Source: Bacteroidota bacterium (GTDB lineage Bacteria > Bacteroidota > Ignavibacteria > SZUA-365). From it: a stretch of 64,000 nt of DNA. Each line of letters starts with the position of its first letter. Positions within the stretch are counted from its first letter, which is position 1. The position numbers and the translations under genes are program-made. Shown in pieces: positions 47,360 to 56,862 of the stretch. Under the pieces are notes generated by a model. It was not told where the DNA came from, made no database searches, and was given only the letters and a program-made list of their open reading frames with translations. The stretch spans positions 25,204 through 89,203 of the forward strand of contig JACZJN010000197.1 of NCBI GenBank assembly GCA_014860565.1, read 5' to 3'.

Positions 47360-49174
47360 GTGGAAAAACCCACCGGCGCAGCTTCGGTCGACCATTTTAA
47401 TCTCTTTCCATCGGAGAATCCGTTCCCGGTACTTCGCGTCCTGCGGAGCGGCGTCCTTTCTTTCGCCAATCCGGCCAGCCAGCCCCTCCTCGATTTCTGG
47501 GGACGACGGGTGGGCGAGCGGCTACCTGTCGAGTGGCTCGAACTGATTTCGAAAGTGCTGCGCAACGGGACGCGCTTCGACACCGAGGTGTACGCGGGGA
47601 AAATACTGCTCTACCTATCACTGATTCCCGTCCCTTCCTGCGACTGCGTGAACATTTACGGCTTCGACGACACGGAGAAAGCCGTCGCCAGGAAGCGGCT
47701 GGAGGAAAGCGAAAATCTGTTCCGCGGTGCCTTTCATACCAGTCCCGACGCAGTGAACATCAACCGCCTCTCCGATGGCCTGTACGTCGACATCAACCAG
47801 GGTTTCACCGCGCTCACCGGTTATACCCGCGAAGAGGTGATCGGGCGGACCTCATTCGAAATCAACATCTGGGACAACATCGATGATCGCACGAAACTGA
47901 TCGCCGGCCTGAAGGAACAGGGCATCGTGCAGAATCTCGAAGCACGCTTTCGCCTCAAGGACGGACGCGCCAAAATGGCGCTTCTGTCGGCGCAGATACT
48001 GCAGATCAACGGCGAGCTGCACATTCTCTCGATCACGCGCGACATCGAAGAGATCATAACCGCGCAGGAAGCGTTGCGGGAGAGCGAGGCGCGCATGCGC
48101 TCGCTGCAGGAGAATCTCCCGCTCGCCCTGTACCGAACGACCCCGGACGGCCGCATCGTATATGCCAACACGGCGATGGCGCGCATGTTCGGCTTCGACA
48201 GCATCGAAGATCTCTACCAGGTACGCACAGGCGATTTGTATGTGGATCCGCACCAGCGGGAACAGGTGCTGAGCGTTCTCAAGAAACATGGCCTCGTGAA
48301 GGATTGGGAAGTGAAGTTGTTTCGCAGGGACGGCAGCATCATCGACTGCGCCCTCAACGTGCGCGCGGTGTTTGATTCCCATGGAACACTCGTCAACCAG
48401 GACGGCATCGTCAACGATATCACCGAACGCAAACGCATCCAGCAGGCGGTCCTCTTCGCAAAGGAGAGAGCCGAGGAAGTGAGCCGGATCAAATCGAACT
48501 TTCTTGCCACCATGAGTCACGAGCTGCGCACTCCCCTCAACGGTATCCTCGGTTTCGCCAGCCTTCTCGAGGAGGCGCTGGAGGACGAAGGTCTGCGCGA
48601 CATGGCCGCGGTCATCAATACCAGCGGACACCGCCTTCTTGAAACACTCAACAGCATCCTGGACCTTTCCATCATCGAGGCGGACAAACTCAATGTTAAC
48701 TGGGACGATGTTGCCGTCACCGATATCATCGCCGAGGTAGAGGTGCTGTACAAGGCCAACGCGCGGAAGAAGGGACTTTCCCTGCGGAGCCAACTTCCGG
48801 AAACTGCCCTGACCATTCGTTCCGACGAACGGCTGCTCCGGCAGATTCTCACCAATTTGCTGAACAATGCGGTGAAATATACAGAGACGGGAGGGATCAC
48901 GCTCGTGGTCGAAACCGCCTCCGATATACACCGCGAGGGAATTTCCATTCATGTGTGTGATACCGGTATCGGCATCTCACCACATGACCAGGAAGTGATT
49001 TTCGATGAATTCCGACAGGCGAGTGAAGGCTACAGCCGTGCATACGACGGCTCGGGTCTGGGGCTGAGCGTCAGCCAGAAGTTCGCACACGTGCTCGGCG
49101 GCCGTATTACACTGCAGAGCACGCCGGGCAAGGGTTCCTGTTTCACTCTGCACCTGCCTCACAGAAACGTCTGA
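47360..49174 (+). CDS. PAS-domain sensor histidine kinase (probable GTG start)
   Basis: Three PAS-like domains, FLATMSHELRTPLNGILGFASLLEE, NNAVKYTETGG, CDTGIGISPHDQ, GSGLGLSVSQKFAHVLGG. The ORF track extends upstream through the tandem repeats; that extension is not credible coding. Confidence 0.9.
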   Translation: MEKPTGAASVDHFNLFPSENPFPVLRVLRSGVLSFANPASQPLLDFWGRRVGERLPVEWLELISKVLRNGTRFDTEVYAGKILLYLSLIPVPSCDCVNIYGFDDTEKAVARKRLEESENLFRGAFHTSPDAVNINRLSDGLYVDINQGFTALTGYTREEVIGRTSFEINIWDNIDDRTKLIAGLKEQGIVQNLEARFRLKDGRAKMALLSAQILQINGELHILSITRDIEEIITAQEALRESEARMRSLQENLPLALYRTTPDGRIVYANTAMARMFGFDSIEDLYQVRTGDLYVDPHQREQVLSVLKKHGLVKDWEVKLFRRDGSIIDCALNVRAVFDSHGTLVNQDGIVNDITERKRIQQAVLFAKERAEEVSRIKSNFLATMSHELRTPLNGILGFASLLEEALEDEGLRDMAAVINTSGHRLLETLNSILDLSIIEADKLNVNWDDVAVTDIIAEVEVLYKANARKKGLSLRSQLPETALTIRSDERLLRQILTNLLNNAVKYTETGGITLVVETASDIHREGISIHVCDTGIGISPHDQEVIFDEFRQASEGYSRAYDGSGLGLSVSQKFAHVLGGRITLQSTPGKGSCFTLHLPHRNV

Positions 49175-49203
49175 TCAGTATCACAGAACGGAGGTTGCCC
49201 ATC

Positions 49204-51132
49204 ATGCGTACTGCCATTATTTCCCTGTTTCTTTTATTGTGCACTCCGCTCCTGTATGGTCAGGACAGCACCTGGTTCCGCATCATCACCACCGACGTCG
49301 GATTCGGTCAGGATACGAAGGCGCTGCGCTTCAACGCCATGGATCTCAACGGGGATCACTACCCCGACATCGCCGTCGTGCGCGGGACGTACAAGCGCGG
49401 CGACATGCGCGTCTACATGAACGAGGCAAATCAGACCGTTCCTCCGGCACCTGCTCCCCCCCGTCGTTTCGTCGATTTCACCGCGGCAAGCGGCGTCAAC
49501 GCGCATCCTACCCTCGACACGACAAAAAAAGTAGAATCCATTTCCTTCGGCGATGCCGACAACGACGGCGATCTCGACCTGATCAACGGCGTATGGATGT
49601 ATAACGACAACATTCCCTTTCGGGAAGACCGCTGCGAGGTTCTGCTCAACGACGGACATGGCGTGTTTTCCCATGTGGCGGACGACGGACTCGAATCGCT
49701 CACCGATCCCACCGATTCCCAGTGGGCGATCAGCTCGTCAGGCGCCTCATGGCTCGATTACGATCTCGACGGTATTCTCGACGTGTATGTCGCGGCCTAC
49801 TGGCGCACACCGAACGGTCCCTATCACGCCGACCGCCTGATGAAGGGCAATGGCGACGGGACGTTCACCGACGTCTCATCACAGGCGCGCGTCACCACCG
49901 CCTATCCGATGCAGGGGGCGTCGTGCGTGGACTGGAACAACGACCGCTGGACCGACGTCCTGACTTCGCCCTACTGCCGCAGCAACGGCAGCCTGCTCCG
50001 CAACGAGGGCAACGGCACCTTCCGCGATATTGCCCCCATGGTGGGATACAACGCGCGGACACTGCAGGGCGACAACGGACAGAACCTCTGTCAGTGGGGC
50101 GCCTATCCCTACGACTACGACAACGACGGCGACATGGATGTGCTGCAGGTGATGGTGCACGGCGGACTTGACGCAGGCGAAGGACGTACGGTCATTTCGG
50201 TGAACCAGGGGGCTGCGGGCGATTATCGGCTCGTACAGAATCTGAACCTCCTGCATCGGAGCAATCCGCAGTCCACTCACCTCGGCAACATGGATGCACA
50301 GTGGCTCGACATGAACAACGACATGCTTGCCGACGTTGTCATCACCGAATGCGAATACATCGACGCCACCGATCGTCCGTATTTCTACCTGCAGAGTGCG
50401 GAGCACCAATTCTTCGACATCACCCCCGAACTGAACCTGATAGGAAAAATCCGCAGTGCGCATTCGCTCGAAGCGTTGGACTATGACCGCGACGGAGACT
50501 ACGACCTCGTCATGAATTCGAATCACTTCTCCGCGCAGGGCAATACCGACCGCGCGGACATCGTATTCCTCGAAAACACCATCGGCAATAAAAACAACTG
50601 GATCGGGATACAGCTCACGGGTCCGTCAGGCGTGAACCGCGCGGCCATCGGCGCGCGCGTCATCGTCCATGCGGGAGGCGTGCGGCAGATGCGCGAGGTG
50701 CATGCGGGCCGGGGACATTTTTCCGGACAACAGCCTCTGGAACTCCTCTTCGGACTCGGCGGCAACGCGCAGGCCGACAGCATCATCGTGCTTTGGCCGC
50801 GGCAGCCCTTCGCCCACACCCTGCTGACCGACGTCCCGGCGAACCAGTACATCGACATCGACGGCAGCGTGCTCGCGGCCGACGATCTCGCCTCAGCCGA
50901 GGACCTGGCGCTCGATTTCTTCCCGAATCCCGTCCGCGGCAGGCTCCGGCTGCAGATCGCCGCGCCGCAGGATGCGCGGGTGGCGCTGTACAGCCCGCTC
51001 GGCCAGCGCGTGTACGACGGTCCGGCTTCATCGCAGTGGATCGACGTCGGGTCTCTGCGTCCGGGGATGTATTTCCTTCGCCTGCAGTCGGCGGCGGGGA
51101 TACTCGTGCGCAAGGTGTGTGTCGTCCGTTGA
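49204..51132 (+). CDS. Exported FG-GAP/VCBS repeat protein with ASPIC/UnbV domain (CRTAC1-like) and C-terminal sorting-domain-like tail
   Basis: FNAMDLNGDHYPDIAVV, FGDADNDGDLDLINGVW, YDYDNDGDMDVLQ; NKNNWIGIQLTGPSGVNRAAIGARVIVHAGGVRQMREVHAGRGHFSGQQPLELLFGLG; FFPNPVRGRLRLQI. Confidence 0.9.
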   Translation: MRTAIISLFLLLCTPLLYGQDSTWFRIITTDVGFGQDTKALRFNAMDLNGDHYPDIAVVRGTYKRGDMRVYMNEANQTVPPAPAPPRRFVDFTAASGVNAHPTLDTTKKVESISFGDADNDGDLDLINGVWMYNDNIPFREDRCEVLLNDGHGVFSHVADDGLESLTDPTDSQWAISSSGASWLDYDLDGILDVYVAAYWRTPNGPYHADRLMKGNGDGTFTDVSSQARVTTAYPMQGASCVDWNNDRWTDVLTSPYCRSNGSLLRNEGNGTFRDIAPMVGYNARTLQGDNGQNLCQWGAYPYDYDNDGDMDVLQVMVHGGLDAGEGRTVISVNQGAAGDYRLVQNLNLLHRSNPQSTHLGNMDAQWLDMNNDMLADVVITECEYIDATDRPYFYLQSAEHQFFDITPELNLIGKIRSAHSLEALDYDRDGDYDLVMNSNHFSAQGNTDRADIVFLENTIGNKNNWIGIQLTGPSGVNRAAIGARVIVHAGGVRQMREVHAGRGHFSGQQPLELLFGLGGNAQADSIIVLWPRQPFAHTLLTDVPANQYIDIDGSVLAADDLASAEDLALDFFPNPVRGRLRLQIAAPQDARVALYSPLGQRVYDGPASSQWIDVGSLRPGMYFLRLQSAAGILVRKVCVVR

Positions 51133-51169
51133 CCTCGAACCGGCGCCCGTCGGGCTGCTGACTGCGTTT

Positions 51170-51194
51170 CGGCAGGGAGTCGCGCTCCCTGCCG
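51170..51194. terminator. Strong GC-rich hairpin between convergent genes
   Basis: CGGCAGGGAG-TCGCG-CTCCCTGCCG; no T tract, so it may be a repeat element rather than a terminator. Confidence 0.5.
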
Positions 51195-51195
51195 C

Positions 51196-51576
51196 TCAGC
51201 TCTCGACGGAGTTGCGCTGGCGCTGCGAAATCGCGCGGAGCGCAAGCCACAGGAGAGCGCTGATCAGCAGGACATAGAGGCCGAACAGCGTCGTGTTGAA
51301 GGAGACCAGCACCCCCTCCGCGATGATCTGCGGCGAGACATTCGTCGCGTGCACGATCACGACAGCGGCCCGGTACAGGCCGGTCAGCTGTGCGATGGCA
51401 CCGAGGAGCAAGGCGGTCAGGCCGAGATAGAGCACGGTGTTGACGGGGGCGGGGGCGAGCGGCCGTCCGGTGCGCATACACTGGGCGGCGCGGAAAATCG
51501 TCAGAACGAGCGCGGTGATGCCGAGCAGGAGGATCGGAACCATGAACGGTCCTCCTGCAGAAAAGAACGTTGCCAT
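51196..51576 (-). CDS. MotA/TolQ/ExbB-like small membrane protein
   Basis: MATFFSAGGPFMVPILLLGITALVLTIFRAAQ ... IAEGVLVSFNTTLFGLYVLLISALLWLALRAISQRQR resembles the MotA/TolQ/ExbB core. Confidence 0.65.
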   Translation of the reverse strand: MATFFSAGGPFMVPILLLGITALVLTIFRAAQCMRTGRPLAPAPVNTVLYLGLTALLLGAIAQLTGLYRAAVVIVHATNVSPQIIAEGVLVSFNTTLFGLYVLLISALLWLALRAISQRQRNSVES

Positions 51577-51855
51577 GATGGACTCCTGTGGAGATTGTGT
51601 GTACAGTGGGTTTTGTACCATGATGTCTGGAAAGACCAGCATGAGGGAATTTCCTTGCGAGATGTTCCGTCGGCAAGGTACGGAGACAAAACAGCCGGTG
51701 GCGGGAAATGCGGCCTGCTGTCCTCCTCCGGCGACGCAGGAACTGCCTTCCGCCATCAGAGACGTGCGTCGCATGATTCGCGTCGTTCATCCCGGGAAAC
51801 GCGACCGCCGTCTCATTTTCTGGCACCAGAACCCTCAGATGGGTAGATTACGCGC

Positions 51856-52989
51856 ATGAACGCCTTACGGGCATCGGAATCGGACTCTGCTCCCAAACCC
51901 GGACGATGGCGGCGCGTTGGAAGACACGCCGTGTTCTGGGCGGTCGCCGCCGTGGCGATGCTGGCGCTGTACACCCGCATGCTCGGCAGCCCGACCGCGG
52001 CGATGTGGATGATCGCGGCGACATCCCCGCTGTTTTTAGGCGCGGTGTACTTCACCCTCTATGTCACCCTTCCCCACGCACTGTACACACGACGCTACGG
52101 CCTGCTGCTCATACTCGTGCTTTACACCCTGCTCGGGGTGGTCTTCCTCGAGATTCTGTTCTTTATTCTGCTGACCGTGGGCGTCATCCCCTTCCCCAAC
52201 ATCCCGGACTACCTTCCCCCCGAGCGCGCGTTCGATGCCGTGCTGCTTTCCGCGGGGCCGTTTATCGTCACGCTCGCGGCTGTCGCGGTCAAGCAGGTGC
52301 TCCGGGCGCGGGACAGCGAACGCACGGCACAGCGGCTGCGGCAGGAAAAGCTCGAAGTCGAGCTGGCCATGCTCCGTTCCCAGGTTCATCCGCATTTCCT
52401 TTTCAACACGCTCAACAACCTGTACGCGCTCACCCTAAAGAAATCCGACCAGGCGCCGGAGGCGGTGCTCATGCTGTCGCAGCTGCTCGATTACATGCTG
52501 CATGAGAGCGGCGCCGAGCGGGTCGCCGTCGCCCGGGAAGCCGCGCTTATCGAGCAGTATCTCGCGCTGGAGAGGCTTCGTTACGGTCCTGATGTGCGCA
52601 TGCAATTCGATCAGCGGATCGAGGCGGCACGCAGCATCGCGCCGCTGCTCTTCCTCCCCCTCGTCGAGAACAGCTTCAAGCACGGCGTCAGCCGTTGCGG
52701 CAGCGGTGCATGGGTGGAAATCAGCCTGCACTGCGACAGACGCGAACTGCTGTTCCGCGTCGCGAACAGCCTCCCTTCCGCTCGCGCCGATTCACGACAG
52801 TCCGAAGAGGAGGAGGGGCATGAGCTGATGCAGAAGGACAAAGAGGGGCTCGGCCTGAAGAATGTCCGCTCCCGGCTGGCACTGCTGTATCCCGGGGCGC
52901 ACCGCTTCAAGGTCGAACACGGATCCGACAGCTTCACGGCAGAGCTTTCCATCACCTTCACGGGTACCACCGATTCGGAGGGCACATGA
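51856..52989 (+). CDS. LytS/YehU-type sensor histidine kinase
   Basis: LRSQVHPHFLFNTLNNLYALTLKKSDQAPEAVLMLSQLLDYML (His_kinase) and FLPLVENSFKHGV. Confidence 0.94.
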   Translation: MNALRASESDSAPKPGRWRRVGRHAVFWAVAAVAMLALYTRMLGSPTAAMWMIAATSPLFLGAVYFTLYVTLPHALYTRRYGLLLILVLYTLLGVVFLEILFFILLTVGVIPFPNIPDYLPPERAFDAVLLSAGPFIVTLAAVAVKQVLRARDSERTAQRLRQEKLEVELAMLRSQVHPHFLFNTLNNLYALTLKKSDQAPEAVLMLSQLLDYMLHESGAERVAVAREAALIEQYLALERLRYGPDVRMQFDQRIEAARSIAPLLFLPLVENSFKHGVSRCGSGAWVEISLHCDRRELLFRVANSLPSARADSRQSEEEEGHELMQKDKEGLGLKNVRSRLALLYPGAHRFKVEHGSDSFTAELSITFTGTTDSEGT

Positions 52990-53705
52990 AAACACGCTGC
53001 ATGGTCGTCGACGACGAACCGCTGGCCCGCGAAGTGCTGGCCGCGCACATTGCGAAGGTCGAGACGCTGGAACTCACCGCGGCCCTCGACACCGCCGAGC
53101 GCGCATTCTCGGCGCTGCAGCGGCAGGACGTCGACATCCTCTTCCTCGACATCGAAATGCCGGGCATGAGCGGGCTCGGCCTGCTGCGTGCCCTGCGCCA
53201 TCCTCCCTCCGTGGTCATCACCACGGCCCACCGGAACTACGCAGTGGAAGGCTTCGAACTGGACGTGGTGGATTTCCTTCTCAAGCCCATCCCCTTCGAC
53301 CGATTCCTGCGGGCCGTGCAGAAATACTACGATCAGCGTCCCGCGCAGCAAACCGTCATCGAGGCGCCGCCAGGTCTGGAGGAGGCGAGTCTTTCGCTGC
53401 GTGCCGACCGCAAAGTGCACAAGCTTCCGTTGCGGGATATTCTCTATGCGGAAAGCGCCGGAGATTATGTCACGGTGCATGCCACGGACCGCAGCATTAC
53501 CGCACGCATTTCCATGTCGGCACTGGAGCAGCTGCTTCCGGCCCCGCGCTTCCTGCGCATCCACCGCTCCCTCATCGTTTCCGTCGAGCGCATAGACGCG
53601 TTTACCTCGAACAGCGTGGAAATCGGGCGGCATGAGCTGACGATCGGGCGCAATTATCGTCACGCGGTCTTGCTCGCGCTCAACGCCGATCCACGCACCA
53701 CTTGA
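52986..53705 (+). CDS. LytTR family response regulator
   Basis: MVVDDEPLAREVLAAHI, LFLDIEMPGMSGLGLL; LytTR domain LRADRKVHKLPLRDILYAESAGDYVTVHATD ... FLRIHRSLIVSVERIDAF. Confidence 0.95.
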   Translation: MKTRCMVVDDEPLAREVLAAHIAKVETLELTAALDTAERAFSALQRQDVDILFLDIEMPGMSGLGLLRALRHPPSVVITTAHRNYAVEGFELDVVDFLLKPIPFDRFLRAVQKYYDQRPAQQTVIEAPPGLEEASLSLRADRKVHKLPLRDILYAESAGDYVTVHATDRSITARISMSALEQLLPAPRFLRIHRSLIVSVERIDAFTSNSVEIGRHELTIGRNYRHAVLLALNADPRTT

Positions 53706-53716
53706 AGGAGAACCGC

Positions 53717-54478
53717 ATGTCCGTCGCCGCCGCCGCACGCCTGCTTCGCAACGCCCGTCATGCCACCGCCTTCACCGGAGCGGGCATTTCAGTGGAGAGC
53801 GGCATTCCGCCCTTTCGCGGGGTGGATGGACTCTGGAACAACTATGACCCGCGGTGCCTGGACATCGGATATTTCCACGCGCATCCCGAGGATGCATGGC
53901 GCGTGATCAAGGAACTATTCTATGATTTTTTCGGGAGCGCGCACCCCAACGACGCGCACCGGTCGCTCGCCGTACTTGAACAGGATGGGATCGTGAAGGC
54001 GCTGATCACGCAGAACATCGACAACCTGCATCAGGAAGCGGGGAGCCGGACGGTGTTCGAGTTCCACGGCAGCTCGCGGCAGCTTCTCTGCCTCGCCTGC
54101 GGAGCGCGGCGGTCTGCGCAGACGATCGATCTCTCAACCCTCCCTCCCCGCTGCGGCTGCGGCGGCATATTAAAACCCGATTTCGTTTTTTTCGGTGAGA
54201 GTATCCCGGAGGAGGCCAGTCGCCTTTCCTTTGCGGAGGCGGAACGAGCCGACGTATTCCTTCTTATCGGAACCACGGGCGAAGTCATGCCCGCCTGCCT
54301 GATACCGGAGGAAGCGAAGCGCCGCGGTGCAACGATCATAGAGATCAATACCGAACCATCCAACTATACGGGGCGCATATCGGATATTTTCCTGCGCGGC
54401 AAAGCGACGGAACTGATGCGCGCGCTGCTCGGGGAAATGGGTCTGCGCGACCGGCTTCCCCCGCCGCCTCTTCCTTGA
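53717..54478 (+). CDS. cobB: NAD-dependent protein deacylase (sirtuin)
   Basis: TAFTGAGISVESGIPPFRGVDGLWNNYDP, LITQNIDNLHQEAGS, FHGSSRQLLCLAC, PPRCGCGGILKPDFVFFGESIP. Confidence 0.94.
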   Translation: MSVAAAARLLRNARHATAFTGAGISVESGIPPFRGVDGLWNNYDPRCLDIGYFHAHPEDAWRVIKELFYDFFGSAHPNDAHRSLAVLEQDGIVKALITQNIDNLHQEAGSRTVFEFHGSSRQLLCLACGARRSAQTIDLSTLPPRCGCGGILKPDFVFFGESIPEEASRLSFAEAERADVFLLIGTTGEVMPACLIPEEAKRRGATIIEINTEPSNYTGRISDIFLRGKATELMRALLGEMGLRDRLPPPPLP

Positions 54479-54511
54479 CGCTCACGCAAACAGCCATCCG
54501 TTAAAAAGGGA

Positions 54512-54536
54512 AGCGCCCCGTGGTATGCGGGGCGCT
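54512..54536 (-). terminator. Intrinsic terminator for the minus-strand ilvE
   Basis: AGCGCCCCG-N7-CGGGGCGCT preceded by aaaaaggga on + (stem followed by U-rich run on -). Confidence 0.75.
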
Positions 54537-54586
54537 ATGAGCCGATTTGTTCACCTGACGAAGCGCGTGCAGCGCCCTGATAATGC

Positions 54587-55678
54587 TCAGGCGTTCACTT
54601 CTTCTTCAATTTTGATGTTCTCGATCCAGCCGTAGGGATCCTCGAGTTCACCGTACTGGATGCCGGTGAGCGTATCGTAGAATTTCTGCGCCAGGGGACC
54701 GATTTTCCGATCGTTGATGACGAGCGATTCACCGCGATAGACGAATTCTCCGACAGGGGAGATAACCGCGGCCGTGCCGGTGCCGAAGGCTTCCTGTAGC
54801 GTGCCGGCGCGGTGTGCCTCATGGATTTCGTCGATGCCGATCGACCGTTCCGAGACCTTCATGCCCCAGTCGCGGCCGAGATGAAGCACGGAGTCGCGGG
54901 TGATGCCCGGCAGGATCGATCCCTGTGTGAGCGGCGGGGTGATCAGTTCGTTGTCGATGATGAACATGATGTTCATCGCACCGATTTCATCGACGAAATT
55001 GCGCGTGACAGCTTCGAGGAAAAGCACCTGCGCAAAGCCTTCCTTCTTGGCCTGCATGCCGGCATAGAGACTGGCGGCATAGTTGGCCGCGGTCTTGGCT
55101 TGCCCGAGTCCGCCCCGCACGGCGCGGATATGTTCTTCATCGACCTTGATGCGCACGGGATTGAGTCCCTCCGCGTAGTAGGAAGCGACGGGTGAGGTGA
55201 TGACCATGAAGCGGTATTTCAATGACGCCTGCACACCGAGGAAGTTTCCGGTGCCGAAGGCGAAGGGCCGCAGGTACAGCGAATGTCCGCGTTCCTTCGG
55301 GATGAATTCATGATCGATGGCGATCAGCTCGCGGATGCCGTCGACAAAAATTTCTTCATCGATGGTCGGGATACACACGGCTTTCGCCGAGTTGTTCATG
55401 CGTTTCGCATTCATGTACGGACGAAAGAGATTCACGCCGCCCTTTGCGGAGCGGTATGCCTTCATGCCCTCGAAAATGGTCTGTCCGTAATGCAGGGTGC
55501 AGTTGGCGGGTTCGATATCCATCGCGCCATAGGGGTCGATGCGGGGATCTCCCCACGCGCCGTCCGCATAATCCACGACGAACATGTGATCGGAAAAAAA
55601 CCTTCCGAAGCCGAGATTGCTGTAATCGATTCCGCTCATGCGGGACTGTTCGGCCTTTGTGATCTTGAGATTCTCCAT
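54587..55678 (-). CDS. ilvE: Branched-chain amino acid aminotransferase
   Basis: MDIEPANCTLHYGQTIFEGMKAYRSAKGGVNLFRPYMNAKRMNNSAKAVCIP; GGLGQAKTAANYAASLYAGMQAKKEGFAQVLFLEAV; EAFGTGTAAVISPVG. Confidence 0.95.
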   Translation of the reverse strand: MENLKITKAEQSRMSGIDYSNLGFGRFFSDHMFVVDYADGAWGDPRIDPYGAMDIEPANCTLHYGQTIFEGMKAYRSAKGGVNLFRPYMNAKRMNNSAKAVCIPTIDEEIFVDGIRELIAIDHEFIPKERGHSLYLRPFAFGTGNFLGVQASLKYRFMVITSPVASYYAEGLNPVRIKVDEEHIRAVRGGLGQAKTAANYAASLYAGMQAKKEGFAQVLFLEAVTRNFVDEIGAMNIMFIIDNELITPPLTQGSILPGITRDSVLHLGRDWGMKVSERSIGIDEIHEAHRAGTLQEAFGTGTAAVISPVGEFVYRGESLVINDRKIGPLAQKFYDTLTGIQYGELEDPYGWIENIKIEEEVNA

Positions 55679-55823
55679 AAACTTCTCCTCAATTTGCGCA
55701 GAACAGGTAGTGTTGGCTCCCCGGAAATCCTCCGAAATATACGGAGAAATTTGTCACGAATCCTCGCCCGAAAGCCCCAATGCCGGCTGTTTCGGCACAT
55801 CAGGATGCGGGACATCCCAATTC

Positions 55824-56081
55824 TTACTTTTTTCCGGCTCCCAGCAGACTCGCGACCCAGAGAAAGGCGATGGCGCCGACGGTGGCCACGAAGAGGCTCC
55901 AGGGATTGAAGCCCGTGACGGATTCCTCTCCGAGCCATGAGAACAGCAGTCCCCCCACCACGCTGCCGATCACACCGATAACGATCGAAAAGAAGCATCC
56001 CTTATCCGACCCGATGCCGGTGACGCTTTTCCCGATCCATCCGGCGATGCCGCCGAGAATGATCCAACCAAGAATACCCAT
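55824..56081 (-). CDS. GlsB/YeaQ/YmgE family stress response membrane protein
   Basis: MGILGWIILGGIAGWIGKSVTGIGSDKGCFFSIVIGVIGSVVGGLLFSWLG. Confidence 0.9.
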   Translation of the reverse strand: MGILGWIILGGIAGWIGKSVTGIGSDKGCFFSIVIGVIGSVVGGLLFSWLGEESVTGFNPWSLFVATVGAIAFLWVASLLGAGKK

Positions 56082-56288
56082 GGAAGCTCCGTGATTTCCA
56101 GCCAAGATGTCTTTAGAATATAGGGGGCAGAAGATGACGATGCAATGACCCTCGCGGTGCACGCGAAACGATGTGATAGTTCGTTGGGAAAGTCCGTGGA
56201 ACGCAGCACCCTGGGCCATTCAACAAAAAATCCCGCACGATGTCGAATGCGTGCGGGACGAGGAAGTCAATCGGTAAAAAGCGCGATA

Positions 56289-56699
56289 TCAGACGGTGGC
56301 GGTTTCTTTCACCGTCGTGTAGATGTCGAATGCGGGCGGTTCTTCCATATGCTTTTTCACCGCGCAGAGAGAGGCCGATTTCACCAGCGCTTCGTGATAT
56401 TTCTCAGGGAACGCCGGAGGGACGGTGATCTCGAGATTGATCTTGCTGACCATGCGGCGCACGGGATCGAATTCGAGTTTCTGCGTCAATTCGATGCCTT
56501 CGGTGGGCAGTCCGCGCTGCTGGCAGAAACCGAGAACGTAAATCCCCGCGCAGGTACCGAGCGAGGCAAGAAAGAGATCGAAAGGTGCGGGGGCGGTTCC
56601 GTCGCCGCCGCCGAATGCGGGCTGGTCGGTGCTGATGCGGAAGCCGTTATAAAGTGCGTCGACTTTCTTGTTACCCGGGAAAACGATTTTCATTTCCAT
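56289..56699 (-). CDS. OsmC family protein
   Basis: PAPFDLFLASLGTCAGIYVLGFCQQRGLPTEGIELTQKLEFDP; conserved Cys context. Confidence 0.9.
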   Translation of the reverse strand: MEMKIVFPGNKKVDALYNGFRISTDQPAFGGGDGTAPAPFDLFLASLGTCAGIYVLGFCQQRGLPTEGIELTQKLEFDPVRRMVSKINLEITVPPAFPEKYHEALVKSASLCAVKKHMEEPPAFDIYTTVKETATV

Positions 56700-56862
56700 T
56701 GGTGCTGCTATCCTTGCGTGAATGATGAATTCCATTCCAATACCCATAGGATGAATGAACACGCGAAAAGGATTCCATGGACTCCTGCCGCACTGTACGC
56801 GGCCGGGGCGGAAGTATGGTCCCTCCTCCGCAAGTGGATTCTGACCGGCGGAGGACGTATGT

